DNA from: DTLC01 sp964555645
Lineage (GTDB): Bacteria > Verrucomicrobiota > Verrucomicrobiia > Limisphaerales > DTLC01
Direction of reading: 5' to 3'
Length of the DNA: 64,000 nt
Assembly: GCA_964555645.1 (NCBI GenBank)
Contig: CAZKTA010000014.1
Span: 18,120-82,119 of the forward strand
The position numbers and the translations under genes were made by a program. Within the stretch, counting starts at the first letter, position 1. Every line of letters begins with the position of its first letter. Under the pieces are notes generated by a model. That model was not told the DNA's origin, did not search any database, and was given only the letters and a program-made list of their open reading frames with translations. This document shows, in pieces, positions 44,457 through 53,302 of this stretch.

Positions 44457-45938
44457 ATGCAAATTGTCCAAGACATACGGTTAGTTTGGGCAGTGATTAC
44501 GCCGCTGCTCGGCGCGGTCTTGATCATCGCGACCGGCAAACGACCGAACCTGCGCGACACGTGCTCATTCCTTACAGCGGCTGCGTTGTTCGGTTTGGTC
44601 GTATGGATGATACCGGATGTGCACGGAGCTCAGATGTTGCAGTTTACCCTGTTCAAATTGTTTCCAGGCGCAAGTATTGCATTACGAGCAGACTCGCTTT
44701 CGATGATTTTTGCTTTGGTGGCGTCGTTTCTGTGGGTGCTGACGGTCTTTTATTGTGTCGGTTACATGCGCGGACTAAATGAGCACGCGCAGACACGGTT
44801 TGCCGCGTGTTTTGCGCTGGCGTTGTTCGGCGCAATCGGCTGCGCGTTCTCGGACAACATACTGACGCTATACCTGTTTTATGAGATTGTGAGCATCGCA
44901 ACCTATCCGTTAGTAGCGCATCATCAGGACAAAGAAGCATACGAAAGCGGCAAAAAGTACCTTACGTACCTTGTGGGGGCGGCTAAGGCACTGGTGCTGC
45001 CTGCAATGGTTGCGCTTTACGTGTTTACTGGCAGCCTACAATTTGCACACGATGTGCGCACCGGGATCATCCCGCCGGATGCAAATCGCGGAATTGTCAC
45101 GGCGCTATACGTTTGTTTTCTCCTCGGGTTTTCGAAAAACGCGCTTATGCCGTTGCACAACTGGTTGCCTGCTGCGATGGTTGCGCCCACACCGGTAAGT
45201 GCACTACTGCACGCTGTGGCAGTTGTTAAAGCCGGCGTCTTTGCAACTGTTCGCGTGATGCTTTACGTGTTCGGCGTCGAAAAAATGACGGCGCTGAATT
45301 TAGGAATGCCGACGGCTTATTTTGTGTCGGTTACAATAATTGTTGCATCGGTAATTGCGCTCACGAAAGACAACCTGAAGTTGCGCCTTGCATACTCGAC
45401 TGTCAGCCAGCTAGCGTACGTGATATTAGGGGTGGCATTGTTAACTCCGGCAGGTGTTGAAGGAGGATTGATTCATATTGCAGCTCATGCGCTCGGCAAG
45501 ATAACGCTGTTTTTCTGCGCGGGGGCGATTTATGTGGCGGCGCGCAAGCAAAACATATCAGAAATGCACGGCCTGGGCCGCGCCATGCCGGTTACTTTTG
45601 CTGCATTCGGCCTAGCGTCACTAAGCATGATTGGCGCGCCGCCAGTTGGTGGGTTTGTATCCAAGTGGTATCTACTACTTGGTGCGTTGGATGCGGGGTC
45701 GGTCTTGGTCGTTTGTGTGCTTGTAGTGAGCACAGTGCTTAATGCGGCGTATTTTGCGCCGGTCGTTTACCAGGCATTTTTTAGCCAGCCGGACCTCAGC
45801 GATCCCAACGGGCAGTTGCGCGAGGCCGATTTGCGAATGGTTGTCCCTTTGAGTCTGACTGCGGTACTCTCGGTGGCACTAGGGATTTATCCCAAGATCT
45901 TCATTTACTTTGCCAAAGAACTGTTCGCTGTTTCATAG
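44457..45938 (+). CDS. MrpD/NuoL-like antiporter-type membrane subunit (first of four)
   Basis: About 493 residues and some 13-14 helices, in the proton-conducting membrane transporter family. The conserved helix-5 Glu is in LYLFYEIVSIATYPL; the PLHNWLPAAMVAPTPVSALLHAVAVVKAG segment with the broken-helix Lys region follows, and later RLAYSTVSQLAYVILG and SMIGAPPVGGFVSKWYLLLGAL. The sequence resembles MrpD/HyfB-like proteins more than a standard NuoL, and it lacks the long C-terminal lateral helix. It sits where nuoL is expected, 4 bp after nuoK. It likely forms one proton path in the membrane arm. The ATG at 44457 was preferred to one inside nuoK. Confidence 0.85.
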   Translation: MQIVQDIRLVWAVITPLLGAVLIIATGKRPNLRDTCSFLTAAALFGLVVWMIPDVHGAQMLQFTLFKLFPGASIALRADSLSMIFALVASFLWVLTVFYCVGYMRGLNEHAQTRFAACFALALFGAIGCAFSDNILTLYLFYEIVSIATYPLVAHHQDKEAYESGKKYLTYLVGAAKALVLPAMVALYVFTGSLQFAHDVRTGIIPPDANRGIVTALYVCFLLGFSKNALMPLHNWLPAAMVAPTPVSALLHAVAVVKAGVFATVRVMLYVFGVEKMTALNLGMPTAYFVSVTIIVASVIALTKDNLKLRLAYSTVSQLAYVILGVALLTPAGVEGGLIHIAAHALGKITLFFCAGAIYVAARKQNISEMHGLGRAMPVTFAAFGLASLSMIGAPPVGGFVSKWYLLLGALDAGSVLVVCVLVVSTVLNAAYFAPVVYQAFFSQPDLSDPNGQLREADLRMVVPLSLTAVLSVALGIYPKIFIYFAKELFAVS

Positions 45939-45940
45939 CT

Positions 45941-46228
45941 ATGGTCAACTGGATTGAATTTATGCGCAAACGACCGCAGACAGTAGTCCGTGTCAGCTTT
46001 GTCGTGCTTGCTGTGCTGGTCGTGTTGGATGCGATTCCGGGTGTAATTGGAAAGGAACAAGCTCACACGCAGCTTGAGCGGATACCGGGTTTTTGGGCTG
46101 TGTTCGGTTTTCTGGGTTGCGCATTGCTTATTGTGGCATCGAAGCTGTTTGGCCGCGCTGGCGTTGTGCAAAACGAAGACTATTACGACCGAGTAGGTGG
46201 AAACGATTCGAACGGAAAATGGCAATGA
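45941..46228 (+). CDS. Small two-helix membrane protein within the complex I operon
   Basis: A 95-residue protein with two hydrophobic segments (residues about 17-36, VRVSFVVLAVLVVLDAIPGV, and 50-68, FWAVFGFLGCALLIVASKLF) and a charged tail with NEDYYDRVGG. It starts 2 bp after one antiporter-like gene and ends 21 bp before the next, so it is probably an accessory subunit of the membrane arm. Similar small proteins with a (K/N)EDYYD tail accompany Mrp-type genes in other phyla as I recall; not a canonical Nuo subunit. Confidence 0.7.
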   Translation: MVNWIEFMRKRPQTVVRVSFVVLAVLVVLDAIPGVIGKEQAHTQLERIPGFWAVFGFLGCALLIVASKLFGRAGVVQNEDYYDRVGGNDSNGKWQ

Positions 46229-46249
46229 GCCTTTCTTGCATTACGCGTT

Positions 46250-48031
46250 ATGTCTGATTTTTGGGTTCATCCCTCGTTGATATTAATTTTGGGCGCGCTG
46301 CTGTTGCGGCTTGTGCCGAAGCGGCTTAGGGGCGGGTACCTACTGGTTGTGCCACTGCTCGTGTTTGTGCGCGTTTGCACGATGCAAAAAGGCGTATTTG
46401 GGCAGGTTGATTTCCTTGATCGGTTGCTCACGTTTGGACGCGTGGATGCGCTTAGTGCTTTTTTTGGGCATGCGATGGCGTTGATAACATTCATTGGCAC
46501 GCTTTACGGGCTGCACGTAAAAGAACCTGGTCAACACATTGCAGCTTGGCTTTACGCAGCCGGTTCGTTGGGCGCAATTTACGCAGGTGACCTGCTGACA
46601 CTGTTCGTGTTTTGGGAACTGATGGCATTTACGTCGGTTTTTTTGGTTTGGTACCGGCGCACAGCACAAGCAGTTGCAGCGGGATACCGGTATTTGCTTG
46701 TACACGTGGCTGGGGGCGGATGTTTGCTTGCCGGTATAGTTCTTTATGGAAGCGCTACAGGCGGCAGTTTCAGTTTCGAGTTGTTCGATACTAGGAACAT
46801 GTCGGCTGGCAATTGGCTCGTGTTAATCGGTTTTGCGTTAAATGCTGCGGTACCACCATTGCATGCATGGCTGCCGGATGCGTATGCGGAAGGGACAGTT
46901 GTCGGGTCGGTTTTCATGTGCGCAATTACAACCAAGACCGCAGTTTATGCGCTATGCCGTGGGTTTATGGGCCTGCCAATTCTCGTTCCGCTGGGTGTAA
47001 TCATGGCGCTGTACGGTGTTGTGTATGCAGTGTTGGAAAACGACAGCCGCAAGTTGTTGGCTTACCATGTTGTGAGCCAGGTCGGGTTCATGGTCACTGG
47101 GGTTGGGCTTGGCAGCGAGCTTGCAATAAATGGTGCGTGTGCACACGCGTTTGCTCACATCATATACAAGGGATTGCTGTTTATGGGATGCGGCGCTGTG
47201 TTGCACATGACAGGCCAGAGCAAGTTCACTGAGCTAGGGGGCCTATGGCAAAAGATGCCGTTGGCACTTGTTTTTACTGTCATAGGCGGGCTTTCAATCT
47301 CGGCTTTTCCGTTGCTCAGCGGCTTTGTCAGCAAGCCAATGATCATAGCCGCAAGTTACGAGCTGCATCGTCCGTGGGTGGGCATGTTGTTGATGCTGGC
47401 ATCGGTGGGCACGTTCTTGCACACGGGGTTGAAGGTGCCGTACTTCATCTGGTTTGGCAAAAACAATTGCAAGCCCGATACCTGGGCACGGGCCAAAGAT
47501 GCGCCATGGAACATGAACGTCGCGATGGCAATTGCGTCAGGGTTGTGCATTTTCATTGGATGTTACACGCCGTATCTGTACGGCCTGTTGCCGTTTCCAG
47601 TGCATTTCAACCCGTACACCCCATATCACATTTCCGAGACGCTTCAATTGCTTCTATTTACTGGCTTGGGCTTTTTTGTGTTCCTGAGGAAACTTGTGCC
47701 GGAACCTACAATCAGTCTGGACACGGACTGGTTTTACCGTCGGGGTTGGAATCTTTTTGTGCGGTTTGCGAGGCAGCATGTGCAGCGGTTTGATAATTGG
47801 CTGGGTGAACTTTACCGCGTAGCCGGGCTTATACCGGTAACGAGTTTGGCGATGGTTGCCAATCTTTTCGACATCCGTATTGTTGACGGTTTTGTTGACG
47901 GCGTTGCAACGGCTGTACGCAGTATTGGCGCGCGATTTAGAACCGCTCAGCGCGGAGCAGTTCAAGAGAGTCTGACACTGGCATTTGCGTTTTTGCTGTT
48001 TCTGCTTGTTGCAGTTGCATTGCTTTTGTGA
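46250..48031 (+). CDS. MrpD-like antiporter-type subunit with NuoL-like C-terminal extension (second of four)
   Basis: A 593-residue protein. The antiporter core has the helix-5 Glu in FVFWELMAFTSVFLVW, the PLHAWLPDAYAEGTVVGSVFMCAITTKTAVYAL region and SAFPLLSGFVSKPMI. About 130 residues follow that the other three paralogues lack: DTDWFYRRGWNLFVRF, DNWLGELYRVAG, IVDGFVDGVATAVRSIGARFRTAQRGAVQES and a final hydrophobic helix. This resembles the lateral-helix end of NuoL, so this subunit may be the distal one that clamps the membrane arm. Overlaps nuoM by 4 bp. Confidence 0.83.
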   Translation: MSDFWVHPSLILILGALLLRLVPKRLRGGYLLVVPLLVFVRVCTMQKGVFGQVDFLDRLLTFGRVDALSAFFGHAMALITFIGTLYGLHVKEPGQHIAAWLYAAGSLGAIYAGDLLTLFVFWELMAFTSVFLVWYRRTAQAVAAGYRYLLVHVAGGGCLLAGIVLYGSATGGSFSFELFDTRNMSAGNWLVLIGFALNAAVPPLHAWLPDAYAEGTVVGSVFMCAITTKTAVYALCRGFMGLPILVPLGVIMALYGVVYAVLENDSRKLLAYHVVSQVGFMVTGVGLGSELAINGACAHAFAHIIYKGLLFMGCGAVLHMTGQSKFTELGGLWQKMPLALVFTVIGGLSISAFPLLSGFVSKPMIIAASYELHRPWVGMLLMLASVGTFLHTGLKVPYFIWFGKNNCKPDTWARAKDAPWNMNVAMAIASGLCIFIGCYTPYLYGLLPFPVHFNPYTPYHISETLQLLLFTGLGFFVFLRKLVPEPTISLDTDWFYRRGWNLFVRFARQHVQRFDNWLGELYRVAGLIPVTSLAMVANLFDIRIVDGFVDGVATAVRSIGARFRTAQRGAVQESLTLAFAFLLFLLVAVALLL

Positions 48032-49536
48032 CGGAAACAATGGACCTACTTAAGCATACCGGACCGATTCCATTACTGAGTGTGCTTGTTTTTGCGCCAC
48101 TTTGCGGTGCAGTTGTGGCATTGGCACTCAGGAACGAGCACGCGATACGCTGGTGGACACTGGCTTTTACGCTCTTTGAAGCGGTGTTTTCGGTACAGCT
48201 TTATTGGAATTTTAACTTACAGACGGCCCCGTTTCAGTTTGTCGAGCATGCGCCTTGGATACCGTGGCTGGGCGCAAATTATGCGCTCGGCGTGGACGGT
48301 GTAAGCTTGTTGCTAGTGTTACTGACGACATGTTTGCTGCCGTTATGCGTGCTGTGTTCATGGTACCAAATTAAGCATCGTGTCAAAGAGTTCATGGTTT
48401 GCCTGCTGGTGCTTGAGAGCGCGCTGGTGGGCATGTTTTGCGCACTGGACTTTGTTTTGTTTTTCGTGTTTTGGGAGGCGGTGCTTGTGCCGATGGCACT
48501 CGTAATAGGCATATGGGGTGGACCACGCCGCTCTTATGCAGCACTCAAGTTCTTCGTCTATACAATGGCTGGCTCGGTATTTTTGCTTGTGGCAATCATT
48601 GCACTTTATTTGCATAGCGGTACCTTCAGTATCCCTGAATTGATGGCTGGCAAATTCTCCCGATCGTATCAGATTTGGGTTTTTCTTGCATTTGCAGTTT
48701 CATTTGCTGTCAAGGTACCAATGTTCCCGCTCCACACTTGGTTGCCTGCAGCGCATGTTGAAGCACCAACAGCCGGCAGTGTTTTGCTTGCGAGTGTTTT
48801 GCTGAAAATGGGCACGTACGGTTTTGTGCGGTTTTGCCTGCCTATTACACCCGAGGCAACCAGGCTATTTGCACCGTGGCTGGTTGGTTTGTCTGTTGCA
48901 GCAATTGTTTACGGCGGGTTGGTTGCGCTTGCGCAGAGTGATTTGAAGCGGCTTGTGGCGTATTCGAGCATCGGGCACATGGGGTTTGCGACGCTTGGGA
49001 TTTTTGTGCTTAACAAAGCCGGGCTTGATGGCGCGATGTTTGTAATGATTAATCACGGCGTAACAACAGGCGCATTGTTTATTGCTGTGGGTATCATTCA
49101 TGAACGGCTTCACACACGCGCGTTGGATCGCGCAGCCGGCCTCGGTAAGTTCATGCCTGTGTTCGCGGCATTATTTGGTGTGTTCGCGCTTTCTTCACTT
49201 GCGTTTCCCGGCACGAACAGTTTTATAGGCGAGTTCATGGTTTTGACAGGAGCCCTTGGTTGGGCGCGCGAGTTGTGGGACTCATGGGCAGCAAGGCTGG
49301 TTGTTTTGGCAGTGGCCGGGGTGGTGATCGCGGCGGCTTACAACTTGCGAATGCTCCAGCGCGTTGCGTTTGGAGGTGCGGTTAACCCGGATCACACCGG
49401 CGTAAACGACCTCGATGCGCGCGAATTACTGACGTTGTTGCCTCTGTGTTTCTTCGTTTTTTGGATCGGGCTAAACCCCGGGCCATTTATGCGCGTTTGG
49501 CAGGCAAGCGTTGAATCCCTATTGCAACGGTTTTGA
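48028..49536 (+). CDS. nuoM: NADH-quinone oxidoreductase subunit M (NuoM)
   Basis: About 500 residues, normal for NuoM, with 14 helices. Key residues: helix-5 Glu in FFVFWEAVLVPMALVIGIWGG, helix-7 Lys in AVKVPMFPLHTWLPAAHVEAPTAGSVLLASVLLKMG, and YSSIGHMGFATLGIF with LAFPGTNSFIGEF. The GTG at 48028 overlaps the previous stop; the ATG at 48040 is an alternative. Third antiporter-like subunit. Confidence 0.93.
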   Translation: MTETMDLLKHTGPIPLLSVLVFAPLCGAVVALALRNEHAIRWWTLAFTLFEAVFSVQLYWNFNLQTAPFQFVEHAPWIPWLGANYALGVDGVSLLLVLLTTCLLPLCVLCSWYQIKHRVKEFMVCLLVLESALVGMFCALDFVLFFVFWEAVLVPMALVIGIWGGPRRSYAALKFFVYTMAGSVFLLVAIIALYLHSGTFSIPELMAGKFSRSYQIWVFLAFAVSFAVKVPMFPLHTWLPAAHVEAPTAGSVLLASVLLKMGTYGFVRFCLPITPEATRLFAPWLVGLSVAAIVYGGLVALAQSDLKRLVAYSSIGHMGFATLGIFVLNKAGLDGAMFVMINHGVTTGALFIAVGIIHERLHTRALDRAAGLGKFMPVFAALFGVFALSSLAFPGTNSFIGEFMVLTGALGWARELWDSWAARLVVLAVAGVVIAAAYNLRMLQRVAFGGAVNPDHTGVNDLDARELLTLLPLCFFVFWIGLNPGPFMRVWQASVESLLQRF

Positions 49537-49548
49537 GGCAGCACTGCT

Positions 49549-50985
49549 ATGGATGATCCAATCGCATTTTTGCCTGAACTGATTTTTGGCGCGGGTGCGC
49601 TGGCGTTGTTTGTTTTGGCGCTTGGCAATGCCAACGTGGCGCACGCCAGGCGCTTGGCAGTTGGCATTGCGTTAGCAGCAGTTTTGAGTTGCATTGTGGC
49701 GCTTAGGAGTGATGCGCTTCTGTTCGACGGTACATACCGCGTGGACTTTTTTTCGCAATTCTTGAAGTTGCTTCTTGCAGTTGGGTATCTCGCAGTTGTG
49801 CTCGTAAGTGGCGAGCTGCCAGACATACGACCAGACGTTAAACCCGAGTACTTTCTTTTCGTAACATTGAGCGTTTCGGGGCTCGTGACGTTGGTAAGCG
49901 CGGCCGAATTGATTACAATGGTAATCTCACTCGAGCTTGTATCGGTACCACTTTACGCGCTTGTAGCGATGCGACGTGAAGGGGCCGACCGGCGTGCTCA
50001 AATGGAATCAGCCATCAAATACATTGTGTTTGGCGTGATGGCCACCGGGCTAATGCTGTTTGGGATGAGTTATTTGTACGGGTTAACAGGCACAACTAAC
50101 CTGGGTGAGCTGGTGGTACGGTCACAACCAAAGATGCATTCAACACTGGGGGTTATTGGGCTTAGCCTTGCAATGGCAGGGTTGTTTTACAAGCTAGCCG
50201 TGTTTCCTTTTCATTTCTGGACGCCGGATGTTTATCAGGGCGGTTCAAACGAGACAACTAGCTTGATAGCCGCGTTGCCAAAGCTTGGGGCAATGGCGGT
50301 TTTAGTGCGATTCACAGCCTTGGCCGGGAATCAAAATCAGTCGCTGGTCTTGTTGCTGAGTTCACTGGCGATATGTTCAATGTTCTACGGTAACCTGATC
50401 GCACTAGTGCAAACCGACCTGAAACGGTTGTTGGGTTTTTCAGGAATAGCGCATGCCGGCTATGCATTGATCGGTATCGTTACGCTTGGGCATGATGGGT
50501 ACACCGCTGCGCTTTATTACGTGACGAGTTACATGTTTATGATATTGGCCTGCTTTGTTGTTCTTTGCCGAACTGCAACCGAGGGTGAAAACCTCCGTTT
50601 GGAGGGCTTGGCCGGTTTGCATCGTCGGTCGCCGCTTCTTGCTGGCACGCTTTTGGTGGGTGTCTTTGGGTTGGCCGGCGTGCCACCGTTTCCAGGGTTT
50701 ATGGGCAAGTTTGCCCTGTTGAAGGCAGCCTTGGCCAAAGGCCATCTGGCGCTTGTAGTTGTCACGGTTCTCAACAGCGCAATAGCTGTGTATTACTATC
50801 TCCTGATCATACGAGAGGCATTTTTTCGGGAGCCGATTGCCCACGGCAAAATCCAGCTAGACGTGTCGACGCGGCTTTTGTGTGCCGGTTTGGCCGCAAT
50901 GGTAGTGTGGCTGGGTGTTGCCCCCGATTGGGTCCTCGACAAATTATCGCTGGGCGTCAAAGCGGCCTTAGCATTTGGCATGTGA
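49549..50985 (+). CDS. nuoN: NADH-quinone oxidoreductase subunit N (NuoN)
   Basis: A 478-residue membrane subunit, the last of the operon. The helix-5 Glu is in VISLELVSVPLYALVAM and the helix-7 Lys in GLFYKLAVFPFHFWTPDVYQGG; RLLGFSGIAHAGYALIG and GVPPFPGFMGKFALL are typical. It starts 12 bp after nuoM. A short GCAAG/CTTGC hairpin just past the stop has no T tract. Confidence 0.95.
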   Translation: MDDPIAFLPELIFGAGALALFVLALGNANVAHARRLAVGIALAAVLSCIVALRSDALLFDGTYRVDFFSQFLKLLLAVGYLAVVLVSGELPDIRPDVKPEYFLFVTLSVSGLVTLVSAAELITMVISLELVSVPLYALVAMRREGADRRAQMESAIKYIVFGVMATGLMLFGMSYLYGLTGTTNLGELVVRSQPKMHSTLGVIGLSLAMAGLFYKLAVFPFHFWTPDVYQGGSNETTSLIAALPKLGAMAVLVRFTALAGNQNQSLVLLLSSLAICSMFYGNLIALVQTDLKRLLGFSGIAHAGYALIGIVTLGHDGYTAALYYVTSYMFMILACFVVLCRTATEGENLRLEGLAGLHRRSPLLAGTLLVGVFGLAGVPPFPGFMGKFALLKAALAKGHLALVVVTVLNSAIAVYYYLLIIREAFFREPIAHGKIQLDVSTRLLCAGLAAMVVWLGVAPDWVLDKLSLGVKAALAFGM

Positions 50986-51351
50986 GGCAAGATTCGCTTG
51001 CTTAGGTTCACGCGCGGTGAAAACATTGAGCGCTCGCGTGTAGATTTACCCATAATGCATGCCGATCTGCTGGAAACAATTGCTTTGTAGTGCACCTACA
51101 TCACTAGCGGATTGGAGGGACCTGTGCTCCGTCGCAGCCGTTCAATTCCAAAATGAAGCTCGCGTGGAGGATTGCTCAAAATTTCGCCAATTGAGTGCCC
51201 GACCTATTTGCATCGGTAAAGGCTTGGCGTAGAGCTTGTTGGTAAAACTGCGTATATTTGGTCTTTGGAGTGCTCAAATTTTTTGGCTGGACAAGCCGGT
51301 CGGAAGACGCTAAATTGTTGCCAAATATATTTCGGTTCACAGTAACGTGTT
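50986..51351. promoter_or_regulatory. Intergenic region with a long-spaced inverted repeat upstream of the GntR gene
   Basis: About 365 bp. Perfect 9-bp arms TATATTTGG (51253-51261) and CCAAATATA (51321-51329) face each other across 59 bp; the second ends 22 bp before the regulator's ATG. Such a pair could serve as two half-sites or two separate sites for autoregulation by the GntR protein. The rest of the stretch is featureless. Confidence 0.45.
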
Positions 51352-52104
51352 ATGGGAACCCTTTTGTCTGAAAAGACTTACCACCATTTACGCCGGAAAC
51401 TGTTGGCTGGGGAATTGCACCCCGGCTCAAGGCTCGATTACAAGAAAATAAGTAAAGAGCTTGGTATTAGTGTAACGCCTGTGCGCGAAGCAATGGGTAA
51501 ACTTGCTTCCGAAGGGTTGGTTGAGCTCGTACCGCGTGCGGGCGCGGTAGTATGCAAGCTTGGTCGTCAGGAGGCGGAGGAACTCTACGGTGTGCGCGAG
51601 GCTATTGAGACTTATGCCGCTGCGAAGGCCGCTACGAGAATCAGTACCGCTGTGCTGGAACAATTGAAAGTCTTGTTGGACAAAATGCACCGTTTGACAG
51701 AGGGTTTATCAGGCTCAAACGGTGTACTTACAGGCGAGTCTTTGGCCGAGTTTCTCGAGGCCGACCTGGGTTTTCACATGACGGTGATCGAAGCTGCAGG
51801 CAATGCGCGGCTCACGAAACTTGCTGCTGACGGCCACATTTTATCTCGAATTTTCGGCACGGAACGGTTCGGCCACAGCCGCGAATTATTGGAAGAAGCT
51901 TTGCAGCATCACCGAGCGATTTTCGAGGCATTGCAGAAGCATGATCCGGCTAAAGCAGGCCATATGATTTCTACCCACATCAACCGTAGTTTGGAACTGA
52001 CGCTTTTACACCTAAATCATGCCGAGCACGCATCGTATTGGCAGAGGTCAGGCGAATCTGTGAGTTTTCCGCTCGTGACAACCTCTGCTAAACACGTAAC
52101 ATAA
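51352..52104 (+). CDS. GntR-family transcriptional regulator (FCD/FadR-type)
   Basis: A 250-residue regulator. The N-terminal winged helix is clear: YHHLRRKLLAGELHPGSRLDYKKISKELGISVTPVREAMGKLASEGLVELVPRAGAVV, with the GntR recognition segment VTPVREA. The C-terminal FCD domain has LYGVREAIETYAA, the metal-ligand pattern DLGFHMTVIEAAGN and HHRAIFEALQKHDPAKAGHMISTHI. FCD regulators usually sense organic acids such as sugar acids. It sits at the head of a locus encoding a pectate-lyase-type enzyme, so a uronate-like ligand would fit (inference). The body is cytoplasmic. Confidence 0.92.
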   Translation: MGTLLSEKTYHHLRRKLLAGELHPGSRLDYKKISKELGISVTPVREAMGKLASEGLVELVPRAGAVVCKLGRQEAEELYGVREAIETYAAAKAATRISTAVLEQLKVLLDKMHRLTEGLSGSNGVLTGESLAEFLEADLGFHMTVIEAAGNARLTKLAADGHILSRIFGTERFGHSRELLEEALQHHRAIFEALQKHDPAKAGHMISTHINRSLELTLLHLNHAEHASYWQRSGESVSFPLVTTSAKHVT

Positions 52105-52185
52105 AGAAAACGAGTAACTTTTTACTTTAACGCCTTGCACTGCCGAGCCAAAGATGGAATTGCGCAAAATTTTGAAAAAAAATAG

Positions 52186-52214
52186 TTGCAAGTCCGGATA
52201 TATTCGTGTATAGA
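52186..52214 (+). promoter_or_regulatory. Candidate sigma-70-type promoter of the pseudopilin gene
   Basis: TTGCAA (52186-52191) and TATAGA (52209-52214) are spaced by 17 bp, in an AT-rich context about 28 bp before the ATG at 52243. Four of six bases match in each box. By eye only. Confidence 0.35.
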
Positions 52215-52242
52215 TGTATCAAAAAGCATTTTTATTGGTAGC

Positions 52243-53109
52243 ATGAATACGCGCAGAATAAAGGACGGACCCGCCGATAAGATTCAGGAGATTGGGCATA
52301 ACTTAGGTTTCACATTGATTGAGTTGTTGGTTGTAATTGGCATAATAGCGATCTTGGCTGGGCTGCTACTGCCGGTGCTTCAGAAAGCCAAGGTGAAAGG
52401 CCAAGCAATCGGATGCTTGAACAATGGCAGGCAGATCGCGTTGGCTTGGCGAATGTACGCAGATGACAATGACGACCGGTTGGTAGATAACACAAGTGGT
52501 GGCCGCTGGGGGGCTGGGACCGAGACTTATTTAACCTGGGGCCCTGAGCCATCGAATATAAATGTGGACGCGTTACTCGATCCCGAAACCTGTTTGCTTG
52601 CCAAATATCTGAAATCGGCTGAGGTATTCAAGTGCCCCGCCGATAAGTACAAGTCGCCAGCTAATCCCGGATCGCGCTGCCGCAGCATAACGATGAATTC
52701 CGCATTGGGTGGTAACTTGGGTGGAGTCGGGACTGGCATTCCTGGTCGTTCTTATTTTGCGGCGCGGAAGCTGACTGAGTTAGTATATCCGGGGCCTTCG
52801 CTTACCTGGGTTACTGTGGACGAGCACCCAGATAGCATCAATGACGCGGTTTTCCAGTCAAAGCCCGGCTACGGCTCCGGTGAAGCACGTTGGCAGGACC
52901 TGCCGGCCAGTTACCATAATAACGCATGCGGCTTCTCTTTTGCCGACGGACATTCTGAGATCAAGAAATGGCGTGACCCACGTACAATCCGTGGTGTGCG
53001 GATGATTTTCAAATGGTGGACAGGCGGGCCGGACATGATGGTGCCCGGCAGTGTTGACTATGCGTGGTTCTGCGACCGCATGCCTTGGCGATCCGGCGGC
53101 GCACAGTGA
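52243..53109 (+). CDS. H-X9-DG-type pseudopilin (DUF1559-like)
   Basis: About 288 residues from the ATG at 52243; the upstream start at 52186 lies in the promoter-like sequence. The leader is long (22 residues, ends LG) before FTLIELLVVIGIIAILAGLLLPVL, with Glu at +5. Then come KAKVKGQAIGCLNNGRQIALAWRMYADDNDDRL, a conserved FKCPADK motif and YHNNACGFSFADGHSEIKKW, an exact H-X9-DG. A C-terminal region FKWWTGGPDMMVPGSVDYAWFCDRMPW follows. It lies between the GntR regulator and two giant secreted proteins and should be exported through the inner membrane and processed by a prepilin peptidase. It may help secrete or assemble those neighbours; that is inference from repeated co-location. Confidence 0.92.
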   Translation: MNTRRIKDGPADKIQEIGHNLGFTLIELLVVIGIIAILAGLLLPVLQKAKVKGQAIGCLNNGRQIALAWRMYADDNDDRLVDNTSGGRWGAGTETYLTWGPEPSNINVDALLDPETCLLAKYLKSAEVFKCPADKYKSPANPGSRCRSITMNSALGGNLGGVGTGIPGRSYFAARKLTELVYPGPSLTWVTVDEHPDSINDAVFQSKPGYGSGEARWQDLPASYHNNACGFSFADGHSEIKKWRDPRTIRGVRMIFKWWTGGPDMMVPGSVDYAWFCDRMPWRSGGAQ

Positions 53110-53302
53110 TAGGGCTTTTAAGTTTGAGCGCGGGCCGAAATGGCCAAACGGAAGACAATCGCAGACAGGCCAGCTTAGACTCGGAATTAAGAGCACGATT
53201 AAGGGGCTAAATAACTTTTGTGCACGAGCGCACAAAGCTTGGGGCTCGATGTTAGTGGTACTTAAGCTGAGCATTTTAGCTTATTAGAAAGCCGAAAAGA
53301 TT

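Noticed and set aside
44457..48031. Calling either MrpD-like gene nuoL
   Set aside because: Neither matches NuoL over its full length; one lacks the lateral-helix end and the other combines it with an MrpD-like core, so a symbol would mislead.
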